Of a stretch of 11,128 bases of DNA, positions 1 to 7,909 are shown piece after piece (the first letter of the stretch is position 1; the number at the start of each line of letters is the position of its first letter). The stretch is from Deltaproteobacteria bacterium (GTDB lineage: Bacteria > Desulfobacterota > GWC2-55-46). The stretch lies in assembly GCA_030646655.1 (NCBI GenBank), contig JAUSLB010000017.1:1-11128 (forward strand), given 5' to 3'. The notes under the pieces are model-generated. The model was not told the DNA's origin and searched no databases. It saw only the letters and a list, made by a program, of their open reading frames with translations. Made by a program: the position numbers and the translations under genes.

Positions 1-1961
1 CCGACCATAGCCACGACCTTGCCCTCGGACTGTAGCTTCTTTATCACCTCGGCCTTGTCGCCCGGAAGTACGTTCGCTATTATCCTGTCAACGCCAGCGG
101 CCTTGCCTATGGCCTTTGCCGTCCTTTCGTTGTCGCCCGTGAGCATTATTACCTCGATCCCGTTCCTCTTTAGCTCGCTTACGACCTCGGCCGAGTTCTC
201 CTTCAGCGTGTCGGCAACGGCTATTGCGCCGAGGAATTTTTCCCCTTTCGCCGCTATCATTACGGTGTTGCCCTTCTCCTCGAGATCTGAGATCTCCTTT
301 TCCTGCCCAGCTATATCAACGCCGAGGTCTTTCATGAACTTCCTGTTCCCTATATAGACCTCAGAGCCCTTATATATCGCCTTTACCCCGTGTCCGGGCA
401 CGGCCTCGAACCTCTCGGCGTCCGGGATCTCGAAGCCCTGCATCTCAGCCCTTTTTATGATAGCCTCCCCGAGCGGGTGCTCCGAGCCCTTCTCGGCTAC
501 GGCGGCGGTCAAGATAACTTCATCCGCGCTGACCCCCTGGGCAGGGATTATTGCCGTGACCTCGGGCTCGCCCTTTGTAAGCGTTCCGGTCTTGTCAAAT
601 ACAACGGTATTTAATTTTTCGGCCCTTTCGAGGTACTCAGCCCCCCTAATGAGTATCCCCATCTCAGCCCCCTTGCCCACCCCCACCATCAGCGCGGCAG
701 GGGTAGCTATCCCGAGGGCGCACGGGCAGGCTATGATCAGGACAGCCACGAAGGACAACAGCCCCATCGTAAAATTGCCTGAAAGCGTCCAGATGATTAT
801 GGAGGAGAACGCCACTATTATTACGGCAGGCACGAAATACGCCGCCACCCTGTCGGCGAGCCTCTGGATCTTCGAGGACGAGGACTGAGCCTCCTCGACC
901 ATCTTTATTATCTGGCTTAAGGTCGTGTCCGCCCCTACCCTCTTTGCCCTGAACCTGAAGGAGCCGACCTTGTTTAACGTGCCCCCTATGACCTCATCCC
1001 CCGGCTTTTTCTCGGCAGGGATGGATTCCCCTGTCAGCATCTTCTCGTCAACCGAGGAATGCCCCTCCGCTATTACGCCGTCTGCGGGGATCTTCTCTCC
1101 GGGCCTTACAACTACGAGCTCATCGACCATCACGGACTCAGCCGGCACTTCCATCTCTCTGCCCTCCCTTATGACGCGGGCGGTCTGGGGCCTTAGATCG
1201 AAGAGCTTTCTTATGGCCGCCGAGCTCCTCTTCTTTATTATCTCCTCCATGTATTTGCCGAGGAGCACGAAGGCGATGATGATAGCCGCCACCTCATAAT
1301 AGACGTTAGTCTCCTCGACCGGGAGAAAACCGGGGAAGAATGTGACGAAAGTGCTGTATATGTATGCCGTCGATGTGCCGAGCGCTATGAGCAGGTCCAT
1401 GTTCGCGGCGCGGTCTACTACAGCGTGCCACGCCCCGACGAAAAACCCCTTGCCCCCGAATACCATTATCGGGGTCGTTATTATGAACAGCCATATCCCC
1501 CATGTGAACCACGGGAGCCACGGTATCGGGGCCCATGTTATTACAGTAGCGCCTGCGGCAAGGCCCAAGAATACCGCGGCCCTTAAAATAGCGAGCGCAA
1601 GGACGCCTGTCAGGGCTATCGCCACCCGCCGCTTCATTGACTTAAGCTCGGCCTCGGGCGCCTCGAAGGTCCTTAGGCAGTTCTCGGAGCAGAAGTAATA
1701 GGTCCTGCCCGCCATGTCAGTTTTAATGGAGCGCTCTTTCGGCACAACCATGCCGCAGATCGGGTCTTTTGCCATCCCGCCATGCGTTGCCTCCGCCTCC
1801 TTAGGCGCCGGCCTTTTCTTGATATACCCTTGGGGGTCTTTATCGAATTTTTCCTTGCAGACCTTTGCGCAGAAATAGAATGTCGCCCCTTTATGGACGG
1901 ATGTAGCCTTTGCGGCCTTGTCCTCTATGGTCATCCCGCAGACCGGGTCTAAAACCTTCAT
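1..1961 (-). CDS. copA: Copper-type P1B heavy-metal ATPase with two N-terminal YHS domains (3' end cut by window)
   Basis: ATP-driven inner-membrane exporter, most likely for Cu(I) or Ag(I). About 653 residues are visible. Two YHS-type metal-binding domains come first: DPVCGM at 5-10 with FYFCAKVC at 28-35, and DPICGM at 66-71 with YYFCSENC at 88-95. No CxxC HMA domain is present. The membrane region starts near 113; a double-glycine kink lies at 169-170 and MDLLIALG at 188-195. The actuator TGES is at 310-313, the CPC ion-binding motif at 412-414, the phosphorylated Asp of DKTGT is D456, and the HP of SEHP is at 495-496. The residues after CPC ([18 protein letters not shown]) resemble CopA rather than ZntA, so Cu(I) is favoured, but the TM7/TM8 specificity residues are outside the window. 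The reading stops at VAMVG, just where GDGxND should follow. The ATG at 1961-1959 has an AGGAGAGG Shine-Dalgarno sequence. It is transcribed divergently from the radical SAM cluster and is probably functionally unrelated to it. Confidence 0.95.
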   Translation of the reverse strand, partial: MKVLDPVCGMTIEDKAAKATSVHKGATFYFCAKVCKEKFDKDPQGYIKKRPAPKEAEATHGGMAKDPICGMVVPKERSIKTDMAGRTYYFCSENCLRTFEAPEAELKSMKRRVAIALTGVLALAILRAAVFLGLAAGATVITWAPIPWLPWFTWGIWLFIITTPIMVFGGKGFFVGAWHAVVDRAANMDLLIALGTSTAYIYSTFVTFFPGFLPVEETNVYYEVAAIIIAFVLLGKYMEEIIKKRSSAAIRKLFDLRPQTARVIREGREMEVPAESVMVDELVVVRPGEKIPADGVIAEGHSSVDEKMLTGESIPAEKKPGDEVIGGTLNKVGSFRFRAKRVGADTTLSQIIKMVEEAQSSSSKIQRLADRVAAYFVPAVIIVAFSSIIIWTLSGNFTMGLLSFVAVLIIACPCALGIATPAALMVGVGKGAEMGILIRGAEYLERAEKLNTVVFDKTGTLTKGEPEVTAIIPAQGVSADEVILTAAVAEKGSEHPLGEAIIKRAEMQGFEIPDAERFEAVPGHGVKAIYKGSEVYIGNRKFMKDLGVDIAGQEKEISDLEEKGNTVMIAAKGEKFLGAIAVADTLKENSAEVVSELKRNGIEVIMLTGDNERTAKAIGKAAGVDRIIANVLPGDKAEVIKKLQSEGKVVAMV

Positions 1962-2006
1962 TTGACCTCTCCTTTTCCTGAAAAACGCCGATATGACATT
2001 TACCTT

Positions 2007-2036
2007 ATTATATCATCATTCTACAAGTCTTAGAAT
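2007..2036 (-). promoter_or_regulatory. Candidate copA promoter with operator-like dyad
   Basis: On the minus strand a perfect TATAAT (2012-2007) lies 45 nt upstream of the copA start codon. Five bases upstream of it is a 6-bp dyad with a 7-nt centre, ATTCTA-AGACTTG-TAGAAT (2036-2018), covering the spacer and the expected -35 position. No good TTGACA is visible, which would fit an activator-dependent promoter. The position resembles MerR/CueR-type operators, but the arm sequence does not match the classical CueR or CsoR consensus and no regulator gene is in the window. The -10 is plausible; the operator role is inferred. Confidence 0.4.
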
Positions 2037-2115
2037 AACCGGATTATAACTCACAAAAACCAGTTAATTAAATAAAAAATTAAATTGTTTAGGTTTTTCA
2101 ACTATGTTATCCTTA

Positions 2116-2267
2116 CAGGATGCTGAAAAAGTCCGTCCTGGACTTTTTCAGCCACGATTTGGCCGGGCTGCCTCCGTCCAATCCTTACAAATTGCTCGAC
2201 TTTTCGGTCTCGCAATTTGGCAATCCTTCCATGGATTGCCTACCAGGTTGCGTTTTTCAGCAACCTG
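2116..2267. repeat. Hairpin-rich MITE-like element with CAGGNTGCTGAAAAA inverted termini
   Basis: This element of about 152 bp occupies most of the second half of the 355-bp gap between copA and the first radical SAM gene. It begins CAGGATGCTGAAAAAGTCC and ends GTTTTTCAGCAACCTG, so its ends are inverted repeats. The right end matches 16 of 16 bases of the left end of repeat copy 2 (reverse complement, 7910-7925), and the left end matches the copies' right end. It is therefore an opposite-orientation member of the same family with a different core. The core is almost all stem-loops: a perfect 13-bp stem with 5-nt loop (2122-2152), an 8-bp stem (2188-2195 with 2212-2219), an 8-bp stem (2219-2226 with 2233-2240) and an 11-bp stem (2241-2270). 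I see no coding capacity. The rest of the gap (2037-2115) is AT-rich with nothing else clear. Confidence 0.75.
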
Positions 2268-2270
2268 GTA
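2241..2270 (+). other. Perfect 11-bp stem-loop upstream of radical SAM gene
   Basis: TACCAGGTTGC and GCAACCTGGTA pair perfectly around an 8-nt GTTTTTCA loop, ending 46 nt before the ATG at 2317. A weak -10-like TATTAT (2274-2279) follows immediately, with no convincing -35. The hairpin is the right end of the repeat element; it could act at RNA or DNA level, but no T-tract follows it, so it is not a standard terminator. Confidence 0.5.
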
Positions 2271-2316
2271 AATTATTATAGAACCTTATTGATGGGCGTA
2301 GGAAAATCGGCATAAA

Positions 2317-3381
2317 ATGGACGAGTTCAGGATAGACAGCCACAAGCTAATGTACCATGTCGAGAGGGTAAATCAATGGTTAAAGGGCGTTGATATATAC
2401 CCCGTCTATATAGAGATCTCCCCCATCGGGGCCTGCAACCACAGGTGCACGTACTGCGCCCTTGATTATATGGAGTATAACCCCCGTTCCTTAGATACCC
2501 AAATCCTTAAGAAAAGGCTGACCGAGATGGGCTCGCTGGGCGTTAAAAGCATCATGTACGCCGGAGAGGGAGAGCCCCTCCTCCACAAAGACATCTCAGA
2601 GATTATAAACCACACAAAGAAATCGGGCATAGACGCCGCCGTTACCTCAAACGGCGTCCTTTTTACCGACAAGGTCTTTGAGGCCTGCCTGGAATCGATA
2701 ACCTGGATTAAGATAAGCATCAACGCCGCATGCCCTGAGACATACTCAAAGATCCACAGGACAAAGGAAGAGGACTTCGGCAAAGTAATAGACAATATCT
2801 CAAAGGCCGTTAAGTTCAGGGAGTCCAGAAGGCTCGCCTCCACTATCGGCATGCAGATGATACTCCTGCCGGAGAACGTCAACGAGGCCGTAAGCCTCGC
2901 CAAAAAGGCGAAGGAGATAGGGGCCGATTATCTTGTCATAAAGTCCTACTCCCAGCACTTCAAGAGCATCACGAAAAAATACGCTGATTTCAAATACGGT
3001 AATTACCTTACCCTGAATGAAGAGCTCAAGAAGGTCTCCGATAAGAACTTCAAGGTCATCTTCAGGGAAAACGCCATGAAAAAGCTCGAGGAGGGGAGAG
3101 CCTATAAGCGGTGCATGGCCCTGCCCTTCTGGTCGTATATAGACTCGGGCGGCGGCCTCTGGGGGTGCAGCGCTTTTTTAAATGACGAAAGGTTCCTCTT
3201 CGGCAACATCAACGAGAACACCTTTGAAGAGGTCTGGAAGGGCGAGCGGAGGAAAAAGGTCATGGAGTTCGTCGGTAAGGGGCTCGACATAAAGGAGTGC
3301 AGGAAGAACTGCAGGATGGACGAGGTAAACAGGTATCTGTGGGAATTAAGGAACCCGTCTTTGCACGTAAACTTCATATAA
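2317..3381 (+). CDS. Radical SAM protein with SPASM-like C-terminal cysteines
   Basis: A 354-residue radical S-adenosylmethionine enzyme. The 4Fe-4S/SAM motif is C40-x3-C44-x2-C47 in GACNHRCTYCALD, followed by a SAM-contacting GEGEP at 83-87 (the GGEP position). C-terminal cysteines C266, C284, C328 and C332 (RCMALP, GCSAF, ECRKNC) form a SPASM-like set likely to hold at least one auxiliary cluster. Such proteins act on peptides, sugars or alcohols; the substrate cannot be told here. It is a soluble protein with no signal peptide or membrane segment. The Shine-Dalgarno match is weak (TAGGA about 13 nt upstream of the ATG). It is the first plus-strand gene, divergent from copA, and is separated from the E1 genes by repeat copy 1. 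Its job within a surface-glycan-like cluster is inferred from the neighbours. Confidence 0.88.
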   Translation: MDEFRIDSHKLMYHVERVNQWLKGVDIYPVYIEISPIGACNHRCTYCALDYMEYNPRSLDTQILKKRLTEMGSLGVKSIMYAGEGEPLLHKDISEIINHTKKSGIDAAVTSNGVLFTDKVFEACLESITWIKISINAACPETYSKIHRTKEEDFGKVIDNISKAVKFRESRRLASTIGMQMILLPENVNEAVSLAKKAKEIGADYLVIKSYSQHFKSITKKYADFKYGNYLTLNEELKKVSDKNFKVIFRENAMKKLEEGRAYKRCMALPFWSYIDSGGGLWGCSAFLNDERFLFGNINENTFEEVWKGERRKKVMEFVGKGLDIKECRKNCRMDEVNRYLWELRNPSLHVNFI

Positions 3382-3400
3382 AATTCTAAAACGCATCTAA

Positions 3401-3551
3401 CAGTTTGCGGAAAAACTCGAAATTTGTTCAGGCTGCTGAAAAAGCTCCAGATGCGAGGCGGCGAGAAGCGAGGAATGAGGCGTACTTTGTCCGTACGCCG
3501 CAATGACGAGCTTTGATGCCAACGAAGCAGATGGACTTTTCCAGCGGCCTG
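3401..3551. repeat. Dispersed MITE-like repeat, copy 1 (151 bp)
   Basis: Copy 1 aligns without gaps to copy 2 (7910-8060); I count 6 mismatches over the aligned 151-154 bp, about 96% identity. It has two left-end motifs in tandem (CAGTTTGCGGAAAAAC at 3401-3416, CAGGCTGCTGAAAAAG at 3429-3444) and an inverted right end (CTTTTCCAGCGGCCTG at 3536-3551). An internal 7-bp stem GGCGTAC/GTACGCC pairs 3479-3485 with 3493-3499. Flanking CTAA on both sides (3397-3400 and 3552-3555) could be a target-site duplication. No transposase is encoded, so it would need one in trans. It ends 23 bp before the likely E1 alpha start codon. Confidence 0.85.
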
Positions 3552-3574
3552 CTAAGGGGATCACCGGGATAAAA

Positions 3575-4579
3575 ATGAAGGACGAGCTTTTGAAGTACGG
3601 CGTGGATACCATTACGAGGGAACTCCTCGTAGAGATGTACTCGATGATGCTGAAGATCCGCATGTTCGAGGACAGGATCGTGGAGCTTTACCCGGAGCAG
3701 GAGATGAAGTGCCCGGTGCATCTGTATATCGGGCAGGAGGCGATAGCCGCGGGGGTCTGCTTAAATCTTAAAAAAGAAGATTACCTTTTCTCCAACCACA
3801 GGGGGCACGGCCACTGCCTCGCCAAAGGCAGCCCGATGGGCCCGCTCATGGCTGAGTTCTACGGGAAAAAGACGGGATGCAGCCGGGGAAAGGGCGGCTC
3901 GATGCACGTTATAGACGTTGAGAACGGGATTATGGGGACCTCAGCCATAGTCGGCGGCGGGATACCGATGGGCGTGGGCGCGGCGCTCGCCTCTGTGATG
4001 AAAGGCGCTGAGAGTGTCACGGCCATATTCTTCGGCGACGGCGCTTATGACGAGGGCGCGTTTTACGAGGCGTTCAACTTCGCGTCATTAAAAAAACTGC
4101 CAGTCGTATTCGTCTGCGAAAATAATTTCTACGCCACCAACTCCCACCAGTCGGCCCGCCAGCCGGGGTGCAGGATATCTGATTCTGCGGCCGCCTTCGA
4201 CGCTCACGGGGTCTGCATAGACGGCAACGACGTCATCGAGGTTTATAAGGCCTCGCAGGACGCCGTATCAAGGGCAAGGAGGGGCGGAGGGCCGTCGCTA
4301 ATCGAGGCGAAGACCTACAGGTGGAAGGGCCATGTAGGGCCTGAGGAGGACTTTGAAAGAGGGTGCAGGCCCAAGGAGGAGCTCGACTACTGGAAGGAGA
4401 TGTGCCCTTTAAGGAGCTTTAAAGAGCTCCTGTTAAAGAGGAATGTAATGACGGAGGCTGAACTCGGCCGCATAGCCTCTTCGATAAAAAAGGACATAGA
4501 CGCGGCGGTCCGCTTCGCCAAGGAGAGCCCGTACCCGGAACAGGACGAGCTCCTTAAAGACATATACTGCGGGGGGTAA
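3575..4579 (+). CDS. Thiamine-diphosphate-dependent 2-oxoacid dehydrogenase E1, alpha subunit
   Basis: A 334-residue E1 alpha subunit of the pyruvate/acetoin/branched-chain dehydrogenase type, which with E1 beta decarboxylates a 2-oxoacid on thiamine diphosphate. Visible motifs are HRGHGH at 75-80, CSRGKGGSMH at 102-111, and the ThDP/Mg-binding motif starting GDGAYDEG (154-161) and ending ENN (182-184). The length fits stand-alone bacterial E1 alpha proteins. I chose the ATG at 3575 (MKDELLKYG, with a nearby GGGAT Shine-Dalgarno-like stretch). The frame stays open to an ATG at 3503, but that would add 24 residues encoded mainly by the repeat. E1 beta follows after 6 nt, so the two are surely co-translated. 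No E2 acyltransferase or E3 is nearby. The exact 2-oxoacid (pyruvate, 2-oxobutyrate, branched or other) is not decidable. Confidence 0.92.
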   Translation: MKDELLKYGVDTITRELLVEMYSMMLKIRMFEDRIVELYPEQEMKCPVHLYIGQEAIAAGVCLNLKKEDYLFSNHRGHGHCLAKGSPMGPLMAEFYGKKTGCSRGKGGSMHVIDVENGIMGTSAIVGGGIPMGVGAALASVMKGAESVTAIFFGDGAYDEGAFYEAFNFASLKKLPVVFVCENNFYATNSHQSARQPGCRISDSAAAFDAHGVCIDGNDVIEVYKASQDAVSRARRGGGPSLIEAKTYRWKGHVGPEEDFERGCRPKEELDYWKEMCPLRSFKELLLKRNVMTEAELGRIASSIKKDIDAAVRFAKESPYPEQDELLKDIYCGG

Positions 4580-4585
4580 GCTAAG

Positions 4586-5632
4586 ATGCCCTGGACAAAA
4601 GTTTACGGCGATAAGGCCGAATTCGAGAAGATGGCGGGCGTAACCCCGGGCCTAAGGGGCCTTACCTACAGGGAGGCGCTCCTTGAGGCGACCGCCCAGA
4701 TGCTCGCCTCTGACCAGACAGTATTCGTCCTCGGCGAAGGGGTCGACGACTCGGCAGGGGTATTCGGCACGACCAAGGGCCTCCATGAAAGGTTCGGCAA
4801 AGACCGCGTGATAGACACCCCTTTGGCAGAGAACGGCGTCACGGGGATAGCCATAGGCGCGGCTCTCGCGGGGATGAGGCCGATACTCGTCCATATGCGC
4901 GTTGACTTCATGCCGCTGTCGATGGACCAGATAATGAACCACGCCGCCAAGTGGCACTACATGTTCGGCGGCAAGGTGAGCGTGCCGGTTACGATAAGGA
5001 GCATCATAGGCAGAGGCTGGGGCTCGGCCGCGCAGCACTCGCAGAGCTTACAGGCATTGTTCGCCCATATACCGGGGCTTAAGGTAGTGATGCCAGCTAC
5101 ACCCTATGACGCAAAGGGGTTATTGAGGGCGAGCGTTTACGACGGAAACCCCGTTATCTTTATAGAGCACAGGTGGCTATACGAGCATATGGGCCATGTG
5201 CCTGAGGAGGCCTATACGGTGCCCATCGGGAAGGCTGTCGTAAGGAGGAAAGGCCCGGATGTGACGATAGCGGCGGCATCCTATATGGTTTATGAGGCGC
5301 TGAGGGCGGCTTCAGCCCTGAGCGGACAGGGTATTGAGAGCGAGGTAATCGACCTAAGGACGCTAAAGCCCCTTGATATGGAGACGATATTTGAGTCGGT
5401 AAAAAAGACCGGGAGGCTCATCGTCGCCGATACGGGCTGGAAGGAGTTCGGCATCGGAGCCGAGGTAATAGCAAGGGTGGCGGAAGATGCGTTTTATGAT
5501 TTAAAGGCCCCTGCCGCGAGGGTGGCGCTGCCTGACGCGCCGACCCCGGCAAGCCCGGTGCTTGAAAATGCGTTCTATCCCGGCAAAGGCCATATAATAG
5601 AAGCCGTAAAAAAGATGCTCGTAAGGAAATAA
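4586..5632 (+). CDS. Thiamine-diphosphate-dependent 2-oxoacid dehydrogenase E1, beta subunit (transketolase-like)
   Basis: A 348-residue E1 beta subunit, partner of the preceding alpha subunit. The N-terminal transketolase-like pyrimidine domain contains LGEGVDDSAGVFG (49-61) and DTPLAENGVTGIAIG (77-91). E82 in that stretch sits where the ThDP-activating Glu of E1 beta occurs. AAQHSQSLQALF (148-159) holds the active-site His, H151. The transketolase C-terminal domain follows (from about VPIGKAVV onward), ending in a family-typical DAPTPASPVLENAFYP stretch. Residues 1-25 before the domain are slightly longer than in classical PdhB. The start is 6 nt after the E1 alpha stop and the next gene begins 9 nt after its own stop, so this is one operon. 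The catalytic residues look intact, which argues for an active decarboxylase rather than a relic. Confidence 0.92.
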   Translation: MPWTKVYGDKAEFEKMAGVTPGLRGLTYREALLEATAQMLASDQTVFVLGEGVDDSAGVFGTTKGLHERFGKDRVIDTPLAENGVTGIAIGAALAGMRPILVHMRVDFMPLSMDQIMNHAAKWHYMFGGKVSVPVTIRSIIGRGWGSAAQHSQSLQALFAHIPGLKVVMPATPYDAKGLLRASVYDGNPVIFIEHRWLYEHMGHVPEEAYTVPIGKAVVRRKGPDVTIAAASYMVYEALRAASALSGQGIESEVIDLRTLKPLDMETIFESVKKTGRLIVADTGWKEFGIGAEVIARVAEDAFYDLKAPAARVALPDAPTPASPVLENAFYPGKGHIIEAVKKMLVRK

Positions 5633-5641
5633 CTGAGACCT

Positions 5642-6406
5642 ATGCGGCAGGAAGGCAAGGAAAGAAGGCCGAGCATTTCGATCATAATCCCCTGCCTCAA
5701 TGAAGAGGGTAACCTAAGGGGCACGGTAAACTGCGTAAAAGAGGCGTTGAAAGAGTCCGGCAGGTTCAGCGACTGCGAGATGCTGATATTTAACGACTTT
5801 AGCATCGATAATACAGGCAAGCTCGCGGAGGAGATAAAGAAGGAGGAGAAGGGGGTAAGGGTAATACATAACCCCAAGAACATGGGGTTCGGCTACAATT
5901 ATACCGAGGGCGTTAGGCTCGCGAAAAAGGACTATATAATAATGGTCCCGGGCGATAACGAGATCCCGGCTGAAGCGATAAAAAAGATATTCGGTAAGGT
6001 AGGCATGGCCGATATCGTCATCCCCTATACCGCCAACCCCGAAGTGAGGCCGCTTTCAAGGAGGGTCATATCAAGGCTCTTCGTCATCCTTATAAACATC
6101 CTTTTCGGCATGGGGATAAGATACTATAACGGCACATGCGTTATAAAGAGCGCTCTGCTTAAGAAAGTCCCCTTAAAGACCTGGGGGTTCGCGTATATGG
6201 CGGCGATACTGGTAAGGCTATTAAAGTCCGGGGCGAGCTTCACGGAGGTAGGGGTCGATATAAGGCCGAGGCAGACCGGAAAGACAAAGGCCTTCAGGTT
6301 TAAAAATATTATTAGCGTCGTGAGCGCGATACTGTCGCTTTTCTGGGAGGTAAGGGTAAAAGAGCGGGGGCGATATAACTTGCCGGCAAAGCGGGTTGAG
6401 GCTTAA
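5642..6406 (+). CDS. Family 2 glycosyltransferase, dolichyl-phosphate mannose synthase-like
   Basis: A 254-residue GT-A fold glycosyltransferase that would move a sugar from a nucleotide donor to a lipid carrier or growing glycan at the cytoplasmic face of the membrane. SISIIIPCLNEEGNL (11-25) is the first strand and nucleotide loop. NDFSIDNT (51-58) is the second donor-binding loop, in which the usual first Asp is Asn (N51). MVPGDNEIP (101-109) is the metal-binding DxD-equivalent, and RPRQTGKTKAFRFK (208-221) is the R-x-x-G-x-(S/T)-K acceptor region of this subgroup. Hydrophobic stretches at about 143-158 and 223-235 could attach it to the membrane, but there are no multiple C-terminal membrane segments. 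It lies in a tight operon after E1 beta and before the B12 radical SAM gene. Donor and acceptor are unknown. Confidence 0.88.
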   Translation: MRQEGKERRPSISIIIPCLNEEGNLRGTVNCVKEALKESGRFSDCEMLIFNDFSIDNTGKLAEEIKKEEKGVRVIHNPKNMGFGYNYTEGVRLAKKDYIIMVPGDNEIPAEAIKKIFGKVGMADIVIPYTANPEVRPLSRRVISRLFVILINILFGMGIRYYNGTCVIKSALLKKVPLKTWGFAYMAAILVRLLKSGASFTEVGVDIRPRQTGKTKAFRFKNIISVVSAILSLFWEVRVKERGRYNLPAKRVEA

Positions 6407-6424
6407 GGATATAAAGAGGGCGGC

Positions 6425-7909
6425 TTGAAGATACTCTTCGTAATAAAGGACGTGGAATACATAGACCCTATGGGCATAATGCTCCTGTCTTCCCTTGCCA
6501 GGGAGAGGGGCCACTCGACCTATGTCGCCATACTTGCGGACGGCGACCTCGTCAAGAAAGTCAAATCAATTAAGCCCGATATAATAGCCTTCAGCGCCAA
6601 GACAGGGGAGCATAAGTATTATATAGCCGCTAACGAGCTGATAAAGGGAATAAGTAAAGGCATATTCACCGTTATCGGAGGCCCGCACGCCACCTTCTTC
6701 CCCGAGATAATAGAGAAGCACCCTTTCGACGCCCTCTGCGCCGGAGAGGGCGACGACGCGTGGCCGGAGCTCCTCGACGCCATAGACAGCCGGAGTTCGT
6801 TTGACGACATCCCGAACATAATCACCAAGAGGAACTTCGATAAGTCCAAGCCTCTGTTTATCCGCCCCAGGAGGAGGTCCCTCGACGACCTCCCGTTCCT
6901 TGACAGGGAGCTGTTCTATTCCTCCACGCGCCTCGGCAGGTTCCCGATGCGCAGCTTCATGGTAGGCCGGGGCTGTCCCTACAAGTGCACCTACTGCTTC
7001 AACCACAAGTACAACATGCTCTATAAGGGCAAGGGCCCGCTCGCATCGAGGATGAGCGTGGACAGGGTCATCGCGGAATTGAGAGAGCTTAAGAGAAGAT
7101 ACGAGACCCAGTTCATAAAGTTCTACGACGACATATTTGTGCTGAAGGATGACGAGTGGCTCGACGAGTTCTCGGTTAAATACCCCCGCGAGATAGGCAT
7201 CCCCTTCCACTGCCTGATGAGGGCGAACCTGTTGACCGAATCGATACTGCTTAAGCTAAAAAAGGCCGGTCTCGCCTCAATGAGCATGTCGATCGAGAGC
7301 GGGAACGATGCGATAAGGAACGAGGTCTTAAAGAGGAACATGAGCAGGGAGACGATGATACAGGCCTTTGACCTCTGCTCAAAGCACGGGATACCGACCT
7401 TCTCCAATACCATCTTCGCCGTCCCCGGCTCGTCGTTAAAGGAGGATATCGAGTCCCTTGACCTGAATTTACGGTGCAATGTGGCTTTAGGCGAATTCCC
7501 GGTATTTTTCCCCTACCCTGAGACGGAGCTTGCGAATTACGCTATCAAGAGGGGGGACTTTGACGGGGACTTCGATAAATTACACATGAGCTATCAGTCA
7601 ACCTCCCCCTTAACCTGCTTTTCAAAAAAGGAAAAGCTCCTCCAGAGGAACCTGTCGCTGCTTTCAACCGTCTGCCTATGGAAACCGGGGACGAGGGACT
7701 TAATCGTGAACCATCTTATAAAGCTCCCCCTGCCGAGGCTGTATTTCCTGATGTATTACTTTGTGAAGGCTTACGTGGTAAAGACAAAGATATACCCGAT
7801 GAAGTTCTCGTTCGTAAACACAATAAGGGGGGTTTACGAGAGCTTTGTCCTTGAGAACTTCAAGCACTCCGAGGAGGTCTTCAGCAAGGAGAGCCTGAGG
7901 AAGCTTTAA
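6425..7909 (+). CDS. B12-binding domain radical SAM protein
   Basis: A 494-residue cobalamin-dependent class radical SAM enzyme, a family that includes methyltransferases and ring-forming or rearranging enzymes (HpnP, BchE relatives). The N-terminal Rossmann-like B12-binding domain spans about 1-135, with the typical VIGGPHATFFPEI at 83-95 and CAGEGDDAWPELL at 105-117. I see no clear DxHxxG cobalt-ligand motif, as in many relatives. The cluster motif is C184-x3-C188-x2-C191 in GRGCPYKCTYCFN, followed by KFYDDIF and SIESGND stretches usual for the family. The C-terminal 100 residues carry a hydrophobic patch (LPRLYFLMYYFVKAYVV) that may touch the membrane or a lipid substrate. The start is TTG at 6425, because the frame closes at 6404-6406 upstream and no ATG lies between; AGAGGG sits 4 nt before it. 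The TAA stop lies at the very edge of repeat copy 2. Confidence 0.9.
   Translation: MKILFVIKDVEYIDPMGIMLLSSLARERGHSTYVAILADGDLVKKVKSIKPDIIAFSAKTGEHKYYIAANELIKGISKGIFTVIGGPHATFFPEIIEKHPFDALCAGEGDDAWPELLDAIDSRSSFDDIPNIITKRNFDKSKPLFIRPRRRSLDDLPFLDRELFYSSTRLGRFPMRSFMVGRGCPYKCTYCFNHKYNMLYKGKGPLASRMSVDRVIAELRELKRRYETQFIKFYDDIFVLKDDEWLDEFSVKYPREIGIPFHCLMRANLLTESILLKLKKAGLASMSMSIESGNDAIRNEVLKRNMSRETMIQAFDLCSKHGIPTFSNTIFAVPGSSLKEDIESLDLNLRCNVALGEFPVFFPYPETELANYAIKRGDFDGDFDKLHMSYQSTSPLTCFSKKEKLLQRNLSLLSTVCLWKPGTRDLIVNHLIKLPLPRLYFLMYYFVKAYVVKTKIYPMKFSFVNTIRGVYESFVLENFKHSEEVFSKESLRKL

Noticed and set aside
19..1698. Several plus-strand open frames opposite copA
   Set aside because: They are antisense to a clearly conserved ATPase, encode low-complexity Ser/Pro/Ile-rich products and show no family motifs; codon bias of copA explains the open frames.
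2122..2152. Perfect 13-bp hairpin as a rho-independent terminator
   Set aside because: No T-tract follows the stem on either strand and no gene ends beside it; it is better explained as part of the repeat element.
3503..3574. Upstream ATG giving E1 alpha a 24-residue N-terminal extension
   Set aside because: The extra residues are encoded mainly by the dispersed repeat, copy 2 has GTG at the equivalent position, and family length and the start motif fit the ATG at 3575.
6566..7210. Long minus-strand open frame of about 214 codons opposite the B12 radical SAM gene
   Set aside because: It is antisense to a gene with clear B12 and radical SAM motifs, has no recognisable domain and no ribosome binding site.
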